From Undaria pinnatifida (taxonomy: Eukaryota > Sar > Phaeophyceae > Laminariales > Alariaceae), in the NCBI GenBank assembly GCA_012845835.1, contig JABAKD010000026.1, positions 3,364,199-3,428,198 of the forward strand: a DNA stretch of 64,000 bases, given 5' to 3'. The notes under the pieces are model-generated. The model saw only the letters and a list, made by a program, of their open reading frames with translations, was not told where the DNA came from and made no database searches. The translations under genes and the position numbers were made by a program. Of this stretch, positions 53,301 to 63,474 are shown one piece after another (within the stretch, counting starts at the first letter, position 1; each line of letters starts with the position of its first letter).

Positions 53301-56300
53301 TTTCCAGCATTCCTGTGAACGGGCGCGTTTGTAGTCGTGCTGCTTCAGTTGCTGCAGGCTGCTACTCGTATCCTTCAAATGGCGATTACCGCGCGAAACC
53401 ATGCTGCTGGTTAGCTAGTGCGAATGTTGTGCCGCTTTCTCGATTCCGATTTCAAACGTTGATGCTGCTCACCGTCTCGAGTGCCTTCTTTATGGAAGAT
53501 GGCCGCAGCCACCGCCACCGCCGTTGTGTCCCTAATTGTAGAAGACAGCCGCAGCTACCGGCGTTGGCTGTATTTGTATACGCAACCCTAACCTCGACAG
53601 AAGCGAACGCTCGCTTTTCGGGACAAACCACTTGAGCTTAACGAGATGACTCTTTTTCGGAGTGGTATAAGGGTTAAACCGTAGTTATCCACACTGCCAT
53701 GAGTGTTACATGCTTGCGCGTTTCTTTTGCTTGGGGACGTATGATGTCCCTGTTCTTAGACCTGGCGTAATCCTCCGACCCCCTCCTGACCGTTTTTGTG
53801 CAGGCTGCCCATTCTACTGCAAGAGCCACGTTTGAGAGCGGGACTGAGAAGGTGCAGCTTCTGCTGCTGCACAGCGCGTTTCCGCGTTTGGACGATGATG
53901 CCGAGCTGTTCGCCTTGCGCGGAAATTTTACGGCGGAAGCCGCGGCGATCGCCGTCAAGGTACTGTGTGACACGCCGTACATTTGGTTTTTATACTAGGC
54001 GTGTTAGAAATACACTTCGGCAGTGAGATCGAGGATTTCGTCGAAAGTCTTTTTTTGCAAGTGTTGTGTGATAGTTCGATCTGGTTTGCTGCGTTTGGTG
54101 TGTAGACTCGCGCTGTCAGTGCCACTGTTGGGTAGTTTGGGGTTGCCAACGCTACTGCATCACTGGCGGACCAAGTTCTCTAACGTCGATCTTGAGACCA
54201 ACGTCAGGATTGAGAACAGATACGTACGTATCGTATGTGCGAATAAATTAACCTCTACTTACAATTACATTATTTGGTGTTCGGTACGTGGGAACGTCAG
54301 CCCGGTGTTTTTGTTTTGCCTGCTGCGCCCCCCCCGTCCCCCGCCCCCACCCTCTATGTCCTTGCCCTTGCCCTTGCATCCCTTCTTCCCAAAGGTGACG
54401 GTGTCGTTTCCTGAAACATCTGCTTGATCCTTGCTCAACCACGCTTCGCACCCTTAATGTTGTTTTTTTCTGACAGCCACGGGAAGATAAGGCGGCGGCT
54501 CTCTCGGGTTTACTCGACGCCCACCTAGGAAAGGCTATCCTTCGCGCTAGAAGTCGAGGCGTCTCCTTTCTTTGGCTGGACAGCGCCGCGAGTGGCTTTG
54601 ATGGCAGCCGTAGAGGGGAGGGTCCGGGCTCGTCCCGGGGCGGGGATGGGGCGTATTTACATCGATGCTTGGCTGCGGCTGGTGGGCCTAGCGTTCTCCA
54701 CTGGAGACGAGTCGTGGAGAGCACTTGTTTGATTCCTCCTTCCGCTGCTCTTGGGAGGCATTTTATTGGAATGGGTGATCGATGGAAATCCGCAGGAGTT
54801 GGCGAAGACGGGGGCGGTGTTTCTCGACGAGGGCACGGGGTTGCGGTGCCCGTCGCCCTTAACCGTCGAGGAACTGTCGATGTCCATCTTCGAGCCTCAG
54901 CATTATCAGACTCGGACCGTAGGGGCGGTTCAGATGTCACCGCTTTGGAAGAGTCCGCGCTAAGGCCGCGTGCAACGGAATCCCCAGCGCTTATAACACC
55001 TTGGCGGTTAATGGGGACGATACCGATCGACGAGATTTGGCCTTCGTGCTTAGCGGAGCAAAGCTGGGGGGCGGCGACCGTATTACGAGCAGAGAACGAC
55101 GGCGTTATCCTTGGGGTTGGCGCAAAGGTTTGGCGGGGGTTTCTGGAAGGATTGATGGAACGTAACATGGCCGCGGTGATGGCCCTTCCCCGAGATCTCT
55201 TCGGGACAGTCAGTCCCGGCCTGAGTTGCGGTGACCCCCAGCAAGAGGGGGATGTCTCTCGGGCTTTGGCGGTCGCTCTGCTGGTGCCAGTGAGCAGAGG
55301 CTGCGCTGTGGGCTTTAGCGTGGGAGGAAGCGGAGCTGACGTCGGAGATAACGCTGGTGAGGTATCGCGGACGGAGGCGCTTTTGCAACCGGCGGCGGCG
55401 GTATCTCGACACGCGGGACTAGCCCGACACGCGGCACAGGCGTCGGTCGAGGATTCATCTTCTGTTGAACAGAGCCAGCTTCCTGGCGGTGCGTGTCCAC
55501 TGACGGCCGGTGTGTGCGATGGTAAGCGGCGATCAGAGTTGATGCTGCAGAGGAGGGGAGCCGAGGTGGATCTCGCGATGCAAGAGGCGTCCCTCGCCAG
55601 GCGGAGACGGCGGCAGGGGAGGATTATCTCGGGGCAGGGCGTACGAGCTATGCGTGGCGCGGGCTCGTCTATCGCCGGCGCGGTAGAACGAGGGGCGGAG
55701 GCATCTGGTGTGCACTCGGCGTCCCTCTCTCCTCGCGATTCCGGCTCTCTCTCCTTCACGGCTGAAGGTACTAGTGGAGACCGAGTGGCTTGTAACGCTC
55801 GGCAGTGGCGGCTAGAGATGGCTTCTGAAGCGTCGAATGACTCCGGCAGCTTACGAGGGTATCGCTTGTTCGACACTCCTGCTGGGGGCACGGAAGATGA
55901 CGACCGGACGTCCTCAACGGAGTCCAGTTCCGGACCTCGACGAGCACTGCAGCAAGCGCTAGAAGACTTGTCGTCCCGTTCCTCCTTACCCGGGGCAGAC
56001 GCTGACTCCTCATCATCACCCAAGGCGGGGGAAGGCAAGGGGGAAAGCGCGTGGGTCGCGGGGGCGGTAGGGCACCGACTGGTCGATGTCGATGCTGGCT
56101 CGGTGGGCGGGGGAAGCCGGAGGCAAGGTGGAGTGACCTTCCTGACGACCGGCGAAGCAGACGAAGAGGCCGCGGTTTTTTCGGAGGAGGTTGATAGCGC
56201 CCCCGCCCAGCTCCCGCTGTCGTTCATGCCAGAGCCGGCGCTGGCTTGTTTACCGGGGGCATCGCTCCCCGCGGAGCTTGTTGCGCTTGCTGAACGCTGC

Positions 56301-57942
56301 GCCCGTAGCAACCAAGCCTCGGCCGCGGCCTCGGATACGGCCGCCGCTGCTCGTCGCTCCCGCGACCGAATGCGGTCGCCTATGAACCCGTCGGTAAAAG
56401 CTCCGGGAAGCTTAGCGTCACCGCCGCGCGTGAGGGCACGTCGAAGGTTTATCGACGCCGTGCGAGCGTTGGAGGGAGGGGTACCGGCAGGCTGCCCTGA
56501 CACCGGTCCACGAGCGGCGAAGGACGCCTTTGCCGGAGACGGGATTGCGCCGGACGCGGGAGGTCGGGTGGAGACAGAGGTAGTGGGAGAACAGCCCCCA
56601 TCGGAGGGGACTCAACACGGAAAGGAGGCGTGCTCGGTTGGGGCGGATGGTGGCGGAAAATCGGGTGGAGTTTCGGGGTTCGGGGATCGTGTGCGCGAGG
56701 GGATTGCTGGACTGCTTCGGCAGTACCATGAGGTGGTGGCGAGCGGGCAGAGGTCGCCTGTCGATTTTGTGGTTCGTGCTGTGCCGCAGGTGAGTCGGGG
56801 TGCCAGGTTAGGGCTGCCGTCGTCGCTTGCTATGCACGTGCAGTTCTGTGTCCCTGGAAGGCATGAGAGACCCAGGCCTTACAGCGTTGTCGCAATTAGT
56901 CCAGGAAGTCTATAGGTAGCGTGGCAACTGACTCACGAGGTCACCCCGCGACCTGCACGTAGACCAAAACGAGCTGGACATGTGTACAGGTCAAGACACT
57001 CCATACCTGGCAAGAAACAGGGTATTAATAGTAAGAGAGGCAGGCTGATGGTTACAGGAATACATCAAAATCAGGAGCTGATATCCTGAAACTGATGCAG
57101 AATGCACCTTCTCTGAAACCTAGCCTCGGTTTTAATAGTTCTGTTTCTTATATTTGGTGGCCAGTACTGCATGACGCGAACCCCATGTATGCACCAATAC
57201 TGCTGTCGATGCCATTTTCTCTTGGGCTGTGTACCGATACTTTAGATGCCTCACGCTCCAACCGTGGTGTATCGAACCCTGTTTTGTGCACTTTTGTTTG
57301 CATGTCTGTGCCCACATCTGTGCGCAGACTGCTGTTTATTTGGTTTGTTGTTGGTTGTATCCCTGTGGCTGTGCACGGATGGTCGATTCACTTGCTTTGG
57401 CTCGCTGTGGAGTTGATGCTGGTGACGCTTCATCCGTCGTCCAATATGTTCACATTAGGCCATGCCACGATTGGCTTTTTTTTGCCTGTTTTGTCACCAC
57501 CGACTAGATATCAAAGAGAATGTGCCTATCATAATGTGATGACACATTTTCATCATCGTTGTCGGTACCCCCCACCCCCGCTACTGCGTTGCTACCTTGC
57601 CATGGCATGATACGGTGCTGCAGACCCCCCTCCTTATTTTCTTGCTACTGCCTTCTGCCTCTGTTATGCAGGCGATCCGTGACATGGCGAAGGGCGACGC
57701 GTACCCCGTGGCCGTTGCCGAAGAAACCGCTGACGATCGACACGCGAGAGCGGCACAGGTGTTGGCGGCTGTTGTGAGCGGCCTAACGTCTACCCCCAAG
57801 GAGCTTAGCGCCAAGCACAGGTCCAACAGGGGTTCTGTCCCAGGCCCAGCGAAGGCGGGAGTCGAGGTGGCGACCGGCGCAGCCAGCCCTGCCATACAGA
57901 AGATCCGCGACTACCAGCTACAGGTGCTGTTTTTCAGTAACA

Positions 57943-57975
<33 letters not shown>

Positions 57976-60900
57976 ACAGTGGTAGTAACAGTGGTAGTAG
58001 TAGTAGCAGCAGTAGCAGCAGTAGTAGTAGCAGTAGCAATAGCAAAAGCGATGTCAGTAGCTGTGGCAATAGCAGTAGCAGTAGCAGTAGCAAAAGCAGT
58101 AGCAGCAGGGCATCTGACGTGCAGCACGCGGTGTCACGAGTGGAAAGTGTCCAGATGTTCAATCACTCCCAGCGCTAAGACACGGTGCGTCGATGGCCTC
58201 AGCTGCCACTACCTTCGCGGTTTAAATATAATTCAATTAGATTTTGGTTTCAGCTTGCTTTCTACTTCGTTCGATCAGTGGCGTTGCCTAGCATTGCTTC
58301 ATATGGACCGTTTTTGTTTTTGAATTGTTTGAATTAGACACGTGCGACGACAGGGGTACGGGTGTTTTTCCGCCAACGTGACCCCTCGACTGAGGACCTA
58401 CCCAAAAGCAACCCACTAACAACCCACTAACAACCCGATAACGGATGTCTAAACCCGATAACGGATGTCTTAACCCGATAACGGATGCCTTAACCCGATA
58501 ACGGAGGCCTTAACTCAATAACGGATGTCTTTTTCTTTTTCTTTTGCGTTATTGTTCGTGGTATACCTACTGTTCTTGGTATGCCTACCGGTAGGCATGC
58601 AGTTTGATTTTTTGTCGAGGCCAGCTTTTGGGTGCGGTATGTATTTATGTTATTTTTGGGGGGTGCGGAAATGAAGGGCGCGTGCCACGATCGGGTTGTT
58701 TTACGAGTCGCGCTTTTCGGCGATTTTGTTTTTGGAAGGACGGGGCTCCTTGACCTTAACTCCAACTAATCCTTATTAACGCCATTGTTAACGTCATTGT
58801 TAACGTCATTGTTGACGTCATTGTTAACGTCATTGTTAACGTCATTGTTAACGTCATTGTTAACGTCATTGTTAACGTCATTGTTAACGTCATTGTTAAC
58901 GTCATTGTTAACGTCATTGTTAACGTCATTGTTAACGTCATTGTTAACGTCATTGTTAACGTCATTGTTAACGTCATTGTTAACGTCATTGTTAACGCCG
59001 TTGTTAACGTCATTGTTAACGTCATTGTTGACGTCGTTGTTAACGTCATTGTTAACGTCATTGTTAACGTCATTGTTAACGTCGTTGTTAACGTCATTGT
59101 TAACGTCATTACAGTATTGTTTTTGCAAGACGACTTTTTTTATCCTTAGGCCATGGGTTTTCTCGTCGGATTGCGCTTTCAGTTTATTAATATTGTAGTC
59201 AAGATCACTTCTTGCCCTAGAGGGTTATCATAGTATTACAGTATTTATAGTATTTATAATATTATAGTATTTATAGTATTATACTATGTATAGCATTATA
59301 GTATTATATTATTAATGTGTTATTATAGTGTTGTATTATTATAGTGTTATCATTAACGTGTTATCGTAGTGTTATTATAGAGTTATTATAGGGTAGGGTA
59401 GGGTATAGAGTAGAGTAGTATGTCAAGCGAGGAGCCTCATGACTCAAATGGTGTAGACTAGTTTAGTCTACCATACCATACCATACCATACCATACCTAT
59501 TAATAGTGTCTCACGAAAAAATTCGTGCACCCGTACCGCACTATATATATAGATCTATATTAATATTAATAGTAGCATACGTCAATACTGCATGCATGTA
59601 CGTTTTATGTTTACTGTAGTGTTTATTATATTTTTTCAACAGGTAGTATTTGCTGATGCGACTTTTTGTGTTGGCCCATCCCCCTCCCTTTGCAGGCGTT
59701 GCTCCTGTGCCAGGTCCACGCACTCGCCATGGACCTCCCGGAAGAAGCGCCTGCCTCCCTCGCTGCGTTTTCCGCCCTTGCCACTAGTGGGACAGAAACA
59801 ACACACGGAACACACGGCGATGGCGGTGAAAAAAACAGCAAAAACAAGAAGGGAAAAGGCAAAGGCAAGGGGAAACGACGGTCGCGCAAGGGGAGCAGGG
59901 TAGAGGAGAGTTCCGCACCTGTACGGCCGTCTGATCCGCTCCCGGATTGTCGGCGGACACGACTCGTGGATTACTTGCAGCCCATTTCTACGATGCTAGA
60001 TGCTTGCACGGTGACCACCACGGTGGCTTCCACCAACGATGATGGCGAATCGAACGGCGGCGGCACGAGCGCGTTCCAATCTCGCGCGTACGATGGTACA
60101 TTGACGGATTTCTTGGGGCTTGCGCTTGTGGAGCACTTTGCGTCGAGGCTTCCGCTTACGTTGGCTGCGCTCTTTGAGGACTTTGAGTGTCACCCTCCGA
60201 AGAAATTAGCCGCTGCGTTGGACGATACACTGACGACCGACGGTGGGATGGCTGCGGACAAAGCAGGCGCGGCTTCTAAGGGCGTGGGGTCGGAGCCTTC
60301 TAAGGGGAACAGTGCTGGAATGGAGGGTGCTTCGCGTGCTGTCGAAGATCCTTCCAAAGCAGGTAAAGCGTTTTTTGGGGTCGATCGTATCTTGCAACGG
60401 GCACGCTATGTTAACCCTTCAAAAACTGGTGCACGTTTTTGGGGACTTGTAACTGGGAATTTGAGTAGGGTAAACTTAGTCGTTCTGGACAGTTAACTTC
60501 AATTTTTTAGGTTTTCGAGAGTGTCGCTTGTTGTATGTCGTTAAAAATAGTCGATAAAATGTTTTGAGACTCGCGAAATTTGTATCAATAGCCACAGAAG
60601 AGGTTTTGCGAGCTGCGGTTGAGAGTTTGGGCAGTTTTTTATCGTGTCAGCCGCATGTCGCCTTCGCCCCCCCCCCCCCCCCCCCCCCCAAGCAATGCCT
60701 GCCCTGTCAGTGAAAACCCGACGTGCCCAGTCCCGGCTTTGTGGGGATGCGAGGGTCTAATAGCTACTATTAGCTATCGTCTAAAAACTACGGCCATGCG
60801 TGATAGTGAGTACACTGCCCCCTCCCCCCCGATGGTGCGCTCTCGGCGTGGACAGGAAGCGGAAGTGTAAATGAGCCTTCTACCGGCGCAAACCCGAGGT

Positions 60901-63474
60901 CAGCCTCAACAGCTGGTATCCTGCTGTCGGACCGAACGGCGATGTCCCACAACCACTTCAAGATGTCGGGCGTTCTCAACGGGTTCCGAGAGGTGGGGAG
61001 AGCGCGGTTCTCGTCTGGAGGATGTAGCCCAGCGGGACGGGACTCTGTTACCAATTGGTGTTTTTGGTAGTGATCTCCAAATTCTGCCTTTCTGGCCTTG
61101 CGGGTCTTATCCCCGCAAGTGATCTATTTTTAACTTTTTGGGGCCCATTTGTATCAACCAAAAACACGAGCAAGTGCGATGGAACCAACCCTCTACGAAG
61201 AGCGCGCAGTATGTACCAGCGTATCAGCATGGCAGCATGCTGTGCGCATGTCACATACGAAGTATTTCCTAACGTGGCGCTTCGGACGCATCCCCTATTC
61301 CCTACCCTACCACCAAGCCCGGACTGTTTCTTGAGGCCGATGCTGTAATCGTATTAATACCTACCAGGTACGCTTTAGTTCCACATTTTTTTTGGATTAA
61401 AGTCCTTTGAGGATAAACCATTAAGAGCTGGATGAGTGTGTGTGTGTTTTTTTTACCAAGGGTTTGATACATGATGTGTGAATGGGGTTTGGTACAGACG
61501 CGCTGAGATATGACGATGCCTGCATGCATCCTCGTCCGTGTTCTGCACGTTTTTCACCAGGGACAAGTCTAATGTATGGGTGGGATGTGAAAAAATCGCG
61601 CTAATATATCGCGATGGCTGTATGTGTCCCTTGTCTTCGTCCATGTACTGCGCGTGTTGACGCGTGTTGACGCGTGTTGACGCATGTTGACGCATGTTGA
61701 CGTGTTACGATCCAGGTGAAGATCAAGGCTCACGTTAAATCAAGTGGACTTCGTCCGAGCGGTTTTGGCGCGGGATTGGGCGACAATCAGGGAGGGCTTC
61801 AAGCGAACGGGAGTAAGCACCTTGGAGAGAAGGGGGGTTGGCGGACCAGCAATGAGGGTCAGGGTGGACGAAACGCGCGATCACGAGCGACGAGAGACTC
61901 CAAACCAGCAGCAGGTATATACGATGGTGCAATGGCGTCCCCAATACTGCTCGAGATATTTATTACGAGCGAATACGAGTTTCTCGTTTTGACAGCACCA
62001 TGAAATAGGGACCCCTGCGGAGTTGCCTGAAGCGTCCGCCGACCGATCCACCAACGCACACAAGTTGGCCACAGTTACAAATGGTCTGCTGCGCGAGTTC
62101 CCGGTGACAGCTGTATACTATCTTATACCAGGTACCTGGTAATAGTTTCCCCTTGCCCTTTCTGCGTGTTGCTCTTTGAGAAAGGGGTTTGTCGTTACCT
62201 TGTCTAACGTTGGTTCTGCTTGCGTGAAAGGCTCCGAGGTGTGCTTCATAGTTGGTATACCGCTCGCTGGTGTTGACATCGAACGAAGATATAGCGTGCT
62301 GCTGAAACAGTGCCTGATTACATACGCGCGCGGCACGGTAGTGTAGGGCGATATCCCGAGTTAGTTTTTTTATTGGCCGGAGCCCACGCAATCGTTGAGC
62401 AGTGGAGCGCCGAAATACTGAAATAGCGTCAGGGGCACGGTAGTGTAGGGCGATATCCCGACTTAGTTTCTTTATTGGCCGGAGTCCACGCAATCGTTGA
62501 GCAGTGGAGCGCCGAAATACTGAAATAACGTCAGGGGAAGCTTCGGTTGTGCCATTTTACTGACAACACAATGCACACCGACGCACGCAACTTGGCGACT
62601 GTTCGAAAGGTCCTGCAGCGCGCGCTTCTACCGACAGCTATGCAGTATGCTGTCTTTTAGTAGTCTGTGTTGAAGGGCGACTTGAACCGTGAATGCGTCA
62701 TCCTCCTGACCCCTTCCCCGCCCCGGCCCCCGTTGCTGCGAAGCAGGAAGTGCCAAGGCTCAGCCACCACCGCCAGCTACCGAGGGCTCGCCAGCGCCCA
62801 GAATTCGCCAATCCCCCCGACTCCAACGCCAACGACGAAGCGGTGCCCTCGACGAGGACAAGGTCGCCGACTCGGTCGAGGTTAATGGCGAAGCGGGGAG
62901 CAAGAGACCGCCGCCGCCGCCGCCGGGCTCAAGCGCGACTGTTGCCCCAGCTCCGAAACGCCGCCAGGTGGGAAACTCCAACGGTGGCATGCGGAAACCT
63001 CGCGCGGCCGCCTCCTCCGTGTTTGTCGGAGAAACACCCCAAAAGGGGTCCAGCGGCGGCGGTGGTGGTGGTTCCGCGCAGACAAGACGACGCCGGGGCC
63101 GGTCGGGACGAACCCCGCAAGACGAAGACCCGGAGTTAAAGCCTGCTCCGCCTGCGGGGGCGCTAGCTACCACCAAGGCTTCACAGGTCTTGCCGGGGGG
63201 ACGCCACGTCCCTGGCAGTCCAGCCATGAGTGCAGTGGGGTCTCCGAGTACTGGCCGGACGGGGCGGAGGCGGGCCGCTATGGGTCCCGTAAGCCCGGAG
63301 AATTTGTTCGTGGCAGAGTCGCCCGGAGGTTCGTTTGGCTCCCGAAGTGGACGGAGGACGTGGGCTACAAGCGACTTGGCGGGGGTCGGGGGCGGGATAG
63401 GCCGACATCTTATGACGGAGGGGGCTAGCCCCGCTCGACCGCGACGTGCCACGGTGCCGGACACGCCGGCCTAG
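49889..63474 (+). CDS. TICRR: Treslin/TICRR-like replication initiation protein, 8 exons
   Basis: Sld3-related factor that loads CDC45 onto the MCM helicase and, in animals, binds TopBP1 and MTBP under CDK control (family knowledge). Exons: 49889-50373, 51855-52065, 53804-53959, 54477-56789, 57672-57923, 59696-60362, 61745-61914, about 62764-63474. They total about 1,654 residues in one frame. Evidence: TRVLILIDVAQ (animal Treslin starts with a similar VMLLLD strand), RFFDSR about 50 residues on (animals: KFFDS), KVQLLLLHSAFP, then GVSFLWLDSA (animals: ITFYWVD), in the same order and spacing as the Treslin N-terminal domain. Exons 5-6 resemble the Sld3/Treslin domain with IQKIRDYQLQ and VEHFASRLPLTLAALFEDF. 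The C terminus is disordered and basic. Exon 7 and the start of exon 8 are the weakest joins. Confidence 0.75.
51855..53959 (+). CDS. TICRR: Treslin exons 2-3
   Basis: Exon 2 (51855-52065) opens with the base that completes the split Arg codon of exon 1 and ends GEGDRT before GTGAGA; its HEVVVRSLLEVLQEFTEAG is a helix in the place where animal Treslin has an ALMETLLDYQW helix. Exon 3 (53804-53959) starts after TGCAG and reads EKVQLLLLHSAFPRLDDDAE, equivalent to the animal NAVFLLAPCPHS strand and linker, and closes at AAG|GTACTG. Confidence 0.75.
52715..53080 (+). repeat. Direct duplication in Treslin intron 2
   Basis: 52715-52800 and 52985-53080 share TACCCGTYTACCCGTCTCCGGG, TCCGTCA, TTCCGYCTCCRGAGATTGTTGCCCC. 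Between them a short telomere-like run (TTAGGG)3 lies at about 52918-52936. Confidence 0.7.
54477..56789 (+). CDS. TICRR: Treslin exon 4: 771-codon central exon
   Basis: By far the largest exon. It begins PREDKAAALSGLLDAHLGKA and GVSFLWLDSAASGF, then LHRCLAAAGGPSVLHWRRV (animals: CELLHHGGGTVLPSE), after which conservation is limited to IDEIWPSCLAEQSWG and VWRGFLEGLMERNMAAVMAL. The remaining 500 residues are Ser/Gly/Ala/Asp-rich and probably disordered. It closes with LLRQYHEVV and SPVDFVVRAVPQ before CAG|GTGAGT. A 751-codon antisense frame across it is a composition artefact. Confidence 0.78.
57009..57158. repeat. 145-bp inverted-repeat element, copy 2
   Basis: In Treslin intron 4, 220 bp after the exon 4 donor. 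Terminal inverted repeat AAGAAACAG / CTGTTTCTT with a longer imperfect stem including AGGC/GCCT. A TATTAATA word sits just inside the left end. Confidence 0.65.
57672..60362 (+). CDS. TICRR: Treslin exons 5-6: Sld3/Treslin domain
   Basis: Exon 5 (57672-57923) has AIRDMAKGDAYPVAVAEETA and ends AIQKIRDYQLQ; exon 6 (59696-60362) continues ALLLCQVHALAMDLPEE, so the join restores a helix IRDYQLQALLLCQVHALAM like the family IRExxLQxLLRLEL. A Lys/Gly-rich insertion (KKGKGKGKGKRRSRKG) is followed by LVDYLQPISTMLD and DFLGLALVEHFASRLPLTLA, the second half of the domain. Exon 6 ends GCAG|GTAAAG in phase 1; an open frame of 42 more codons follows but shows no conservation. Confidence 0.72.
57943..58112 (+). 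repeat. (AGT/AGC)n trinucleotide tract
   Basis: Starts 20 bp after the Treslin exon 5 donor and runs about 170 bp. It keeps the exon frame open as poly-Ser, which could allow read-through translation if the donor is skipped. Expected to be length-variable. Confidence 0.9.
58776..59112 (+). repeat. 12-bp GTTAACGTCATT satellite, 28 units
   Basis: Almost perfect array; each unit carries the palindrome GTTAAC. Both strands read as four-residue repeats (LLTS; NDVN) because 12 is a multiple of three. No coding support. AT-rich TATAGTATT repeats follow at 59220-59400. Confidence 0.95.
60667..60692. repeat. Poly-C tract
   Basis: About 24 consecutive C, directly at the start of a partial copy of the 300-bp dispersed repeat (60690-60830), whose other copies also begin or end with C/G runs. 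Confidence 0.9.
61745..61914 (+). CDS. TICRR: Treslin exon 7 (boundaries uncertain)
   Basis: In the frame that fits exon 6, the segment reads VDFVRAVLARDWATIREGFK then RVRVDETRDHERRETPNQQQ and stops at CAG|GTATAT. The required acceptor, TCAAG at 61740-61744, has no pyrimidine tract. A stronger acceptor at 61714 leads to a stop in this frame or to a low-complexity alternative frame. The helical, charged content favours the frame chosen. Confidence 0.5.
62334..62537 (+). repeat. 102-bp direct tandem duplication
   Basis: Copy 1 62334-62435, copy 2 62436-62537, about 95% identical (differences at GAGTTAG/GACTTAG and AGCCC/AGTCC). In Treslin intron 7, next to a dispersed repeat (CCAACGCACACAA..TTG..GACAGTTGCAAATG) found at 39600, 52300, 62050 and 62575. 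Confidence 0.85.
62747..63474 (+). CDS. TICRR: Treslin exon 8: basic C terminus with repeated V-x-E/D-S/T-P motifs
   Basis: Open to TAG at 63472. Two acceptors are possible: GCAG before 62747 (stronger, needs a phase-1 exon 7) and CTCAG before 62764 (keeps the frame of exon 7). The sequence is Pro/Ser/Arg-rich with several S/T-P sites and three short matching motifs: VGETPQK (63025), VAESPGG (63310) and VPDTPA (63454). S/T-P sites suit CDK control, which governs Treslin in animals; that link is inference. The last 100 bp are duplicated just downstream. Confidence 0.65.

Noticed and set aside
54248-56503. 751-codon minus-strand frame
   Set aside because: Exactly antisense to Treslin exon 4; Ser/Pro/Arg-rich by GC composition, with no domain or splice logic.
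58756-59198. Open frames giving NDVN, LTMT or LLTS peptide repeats
   Set aside because: Products of the 12-bp satellite on both strands.
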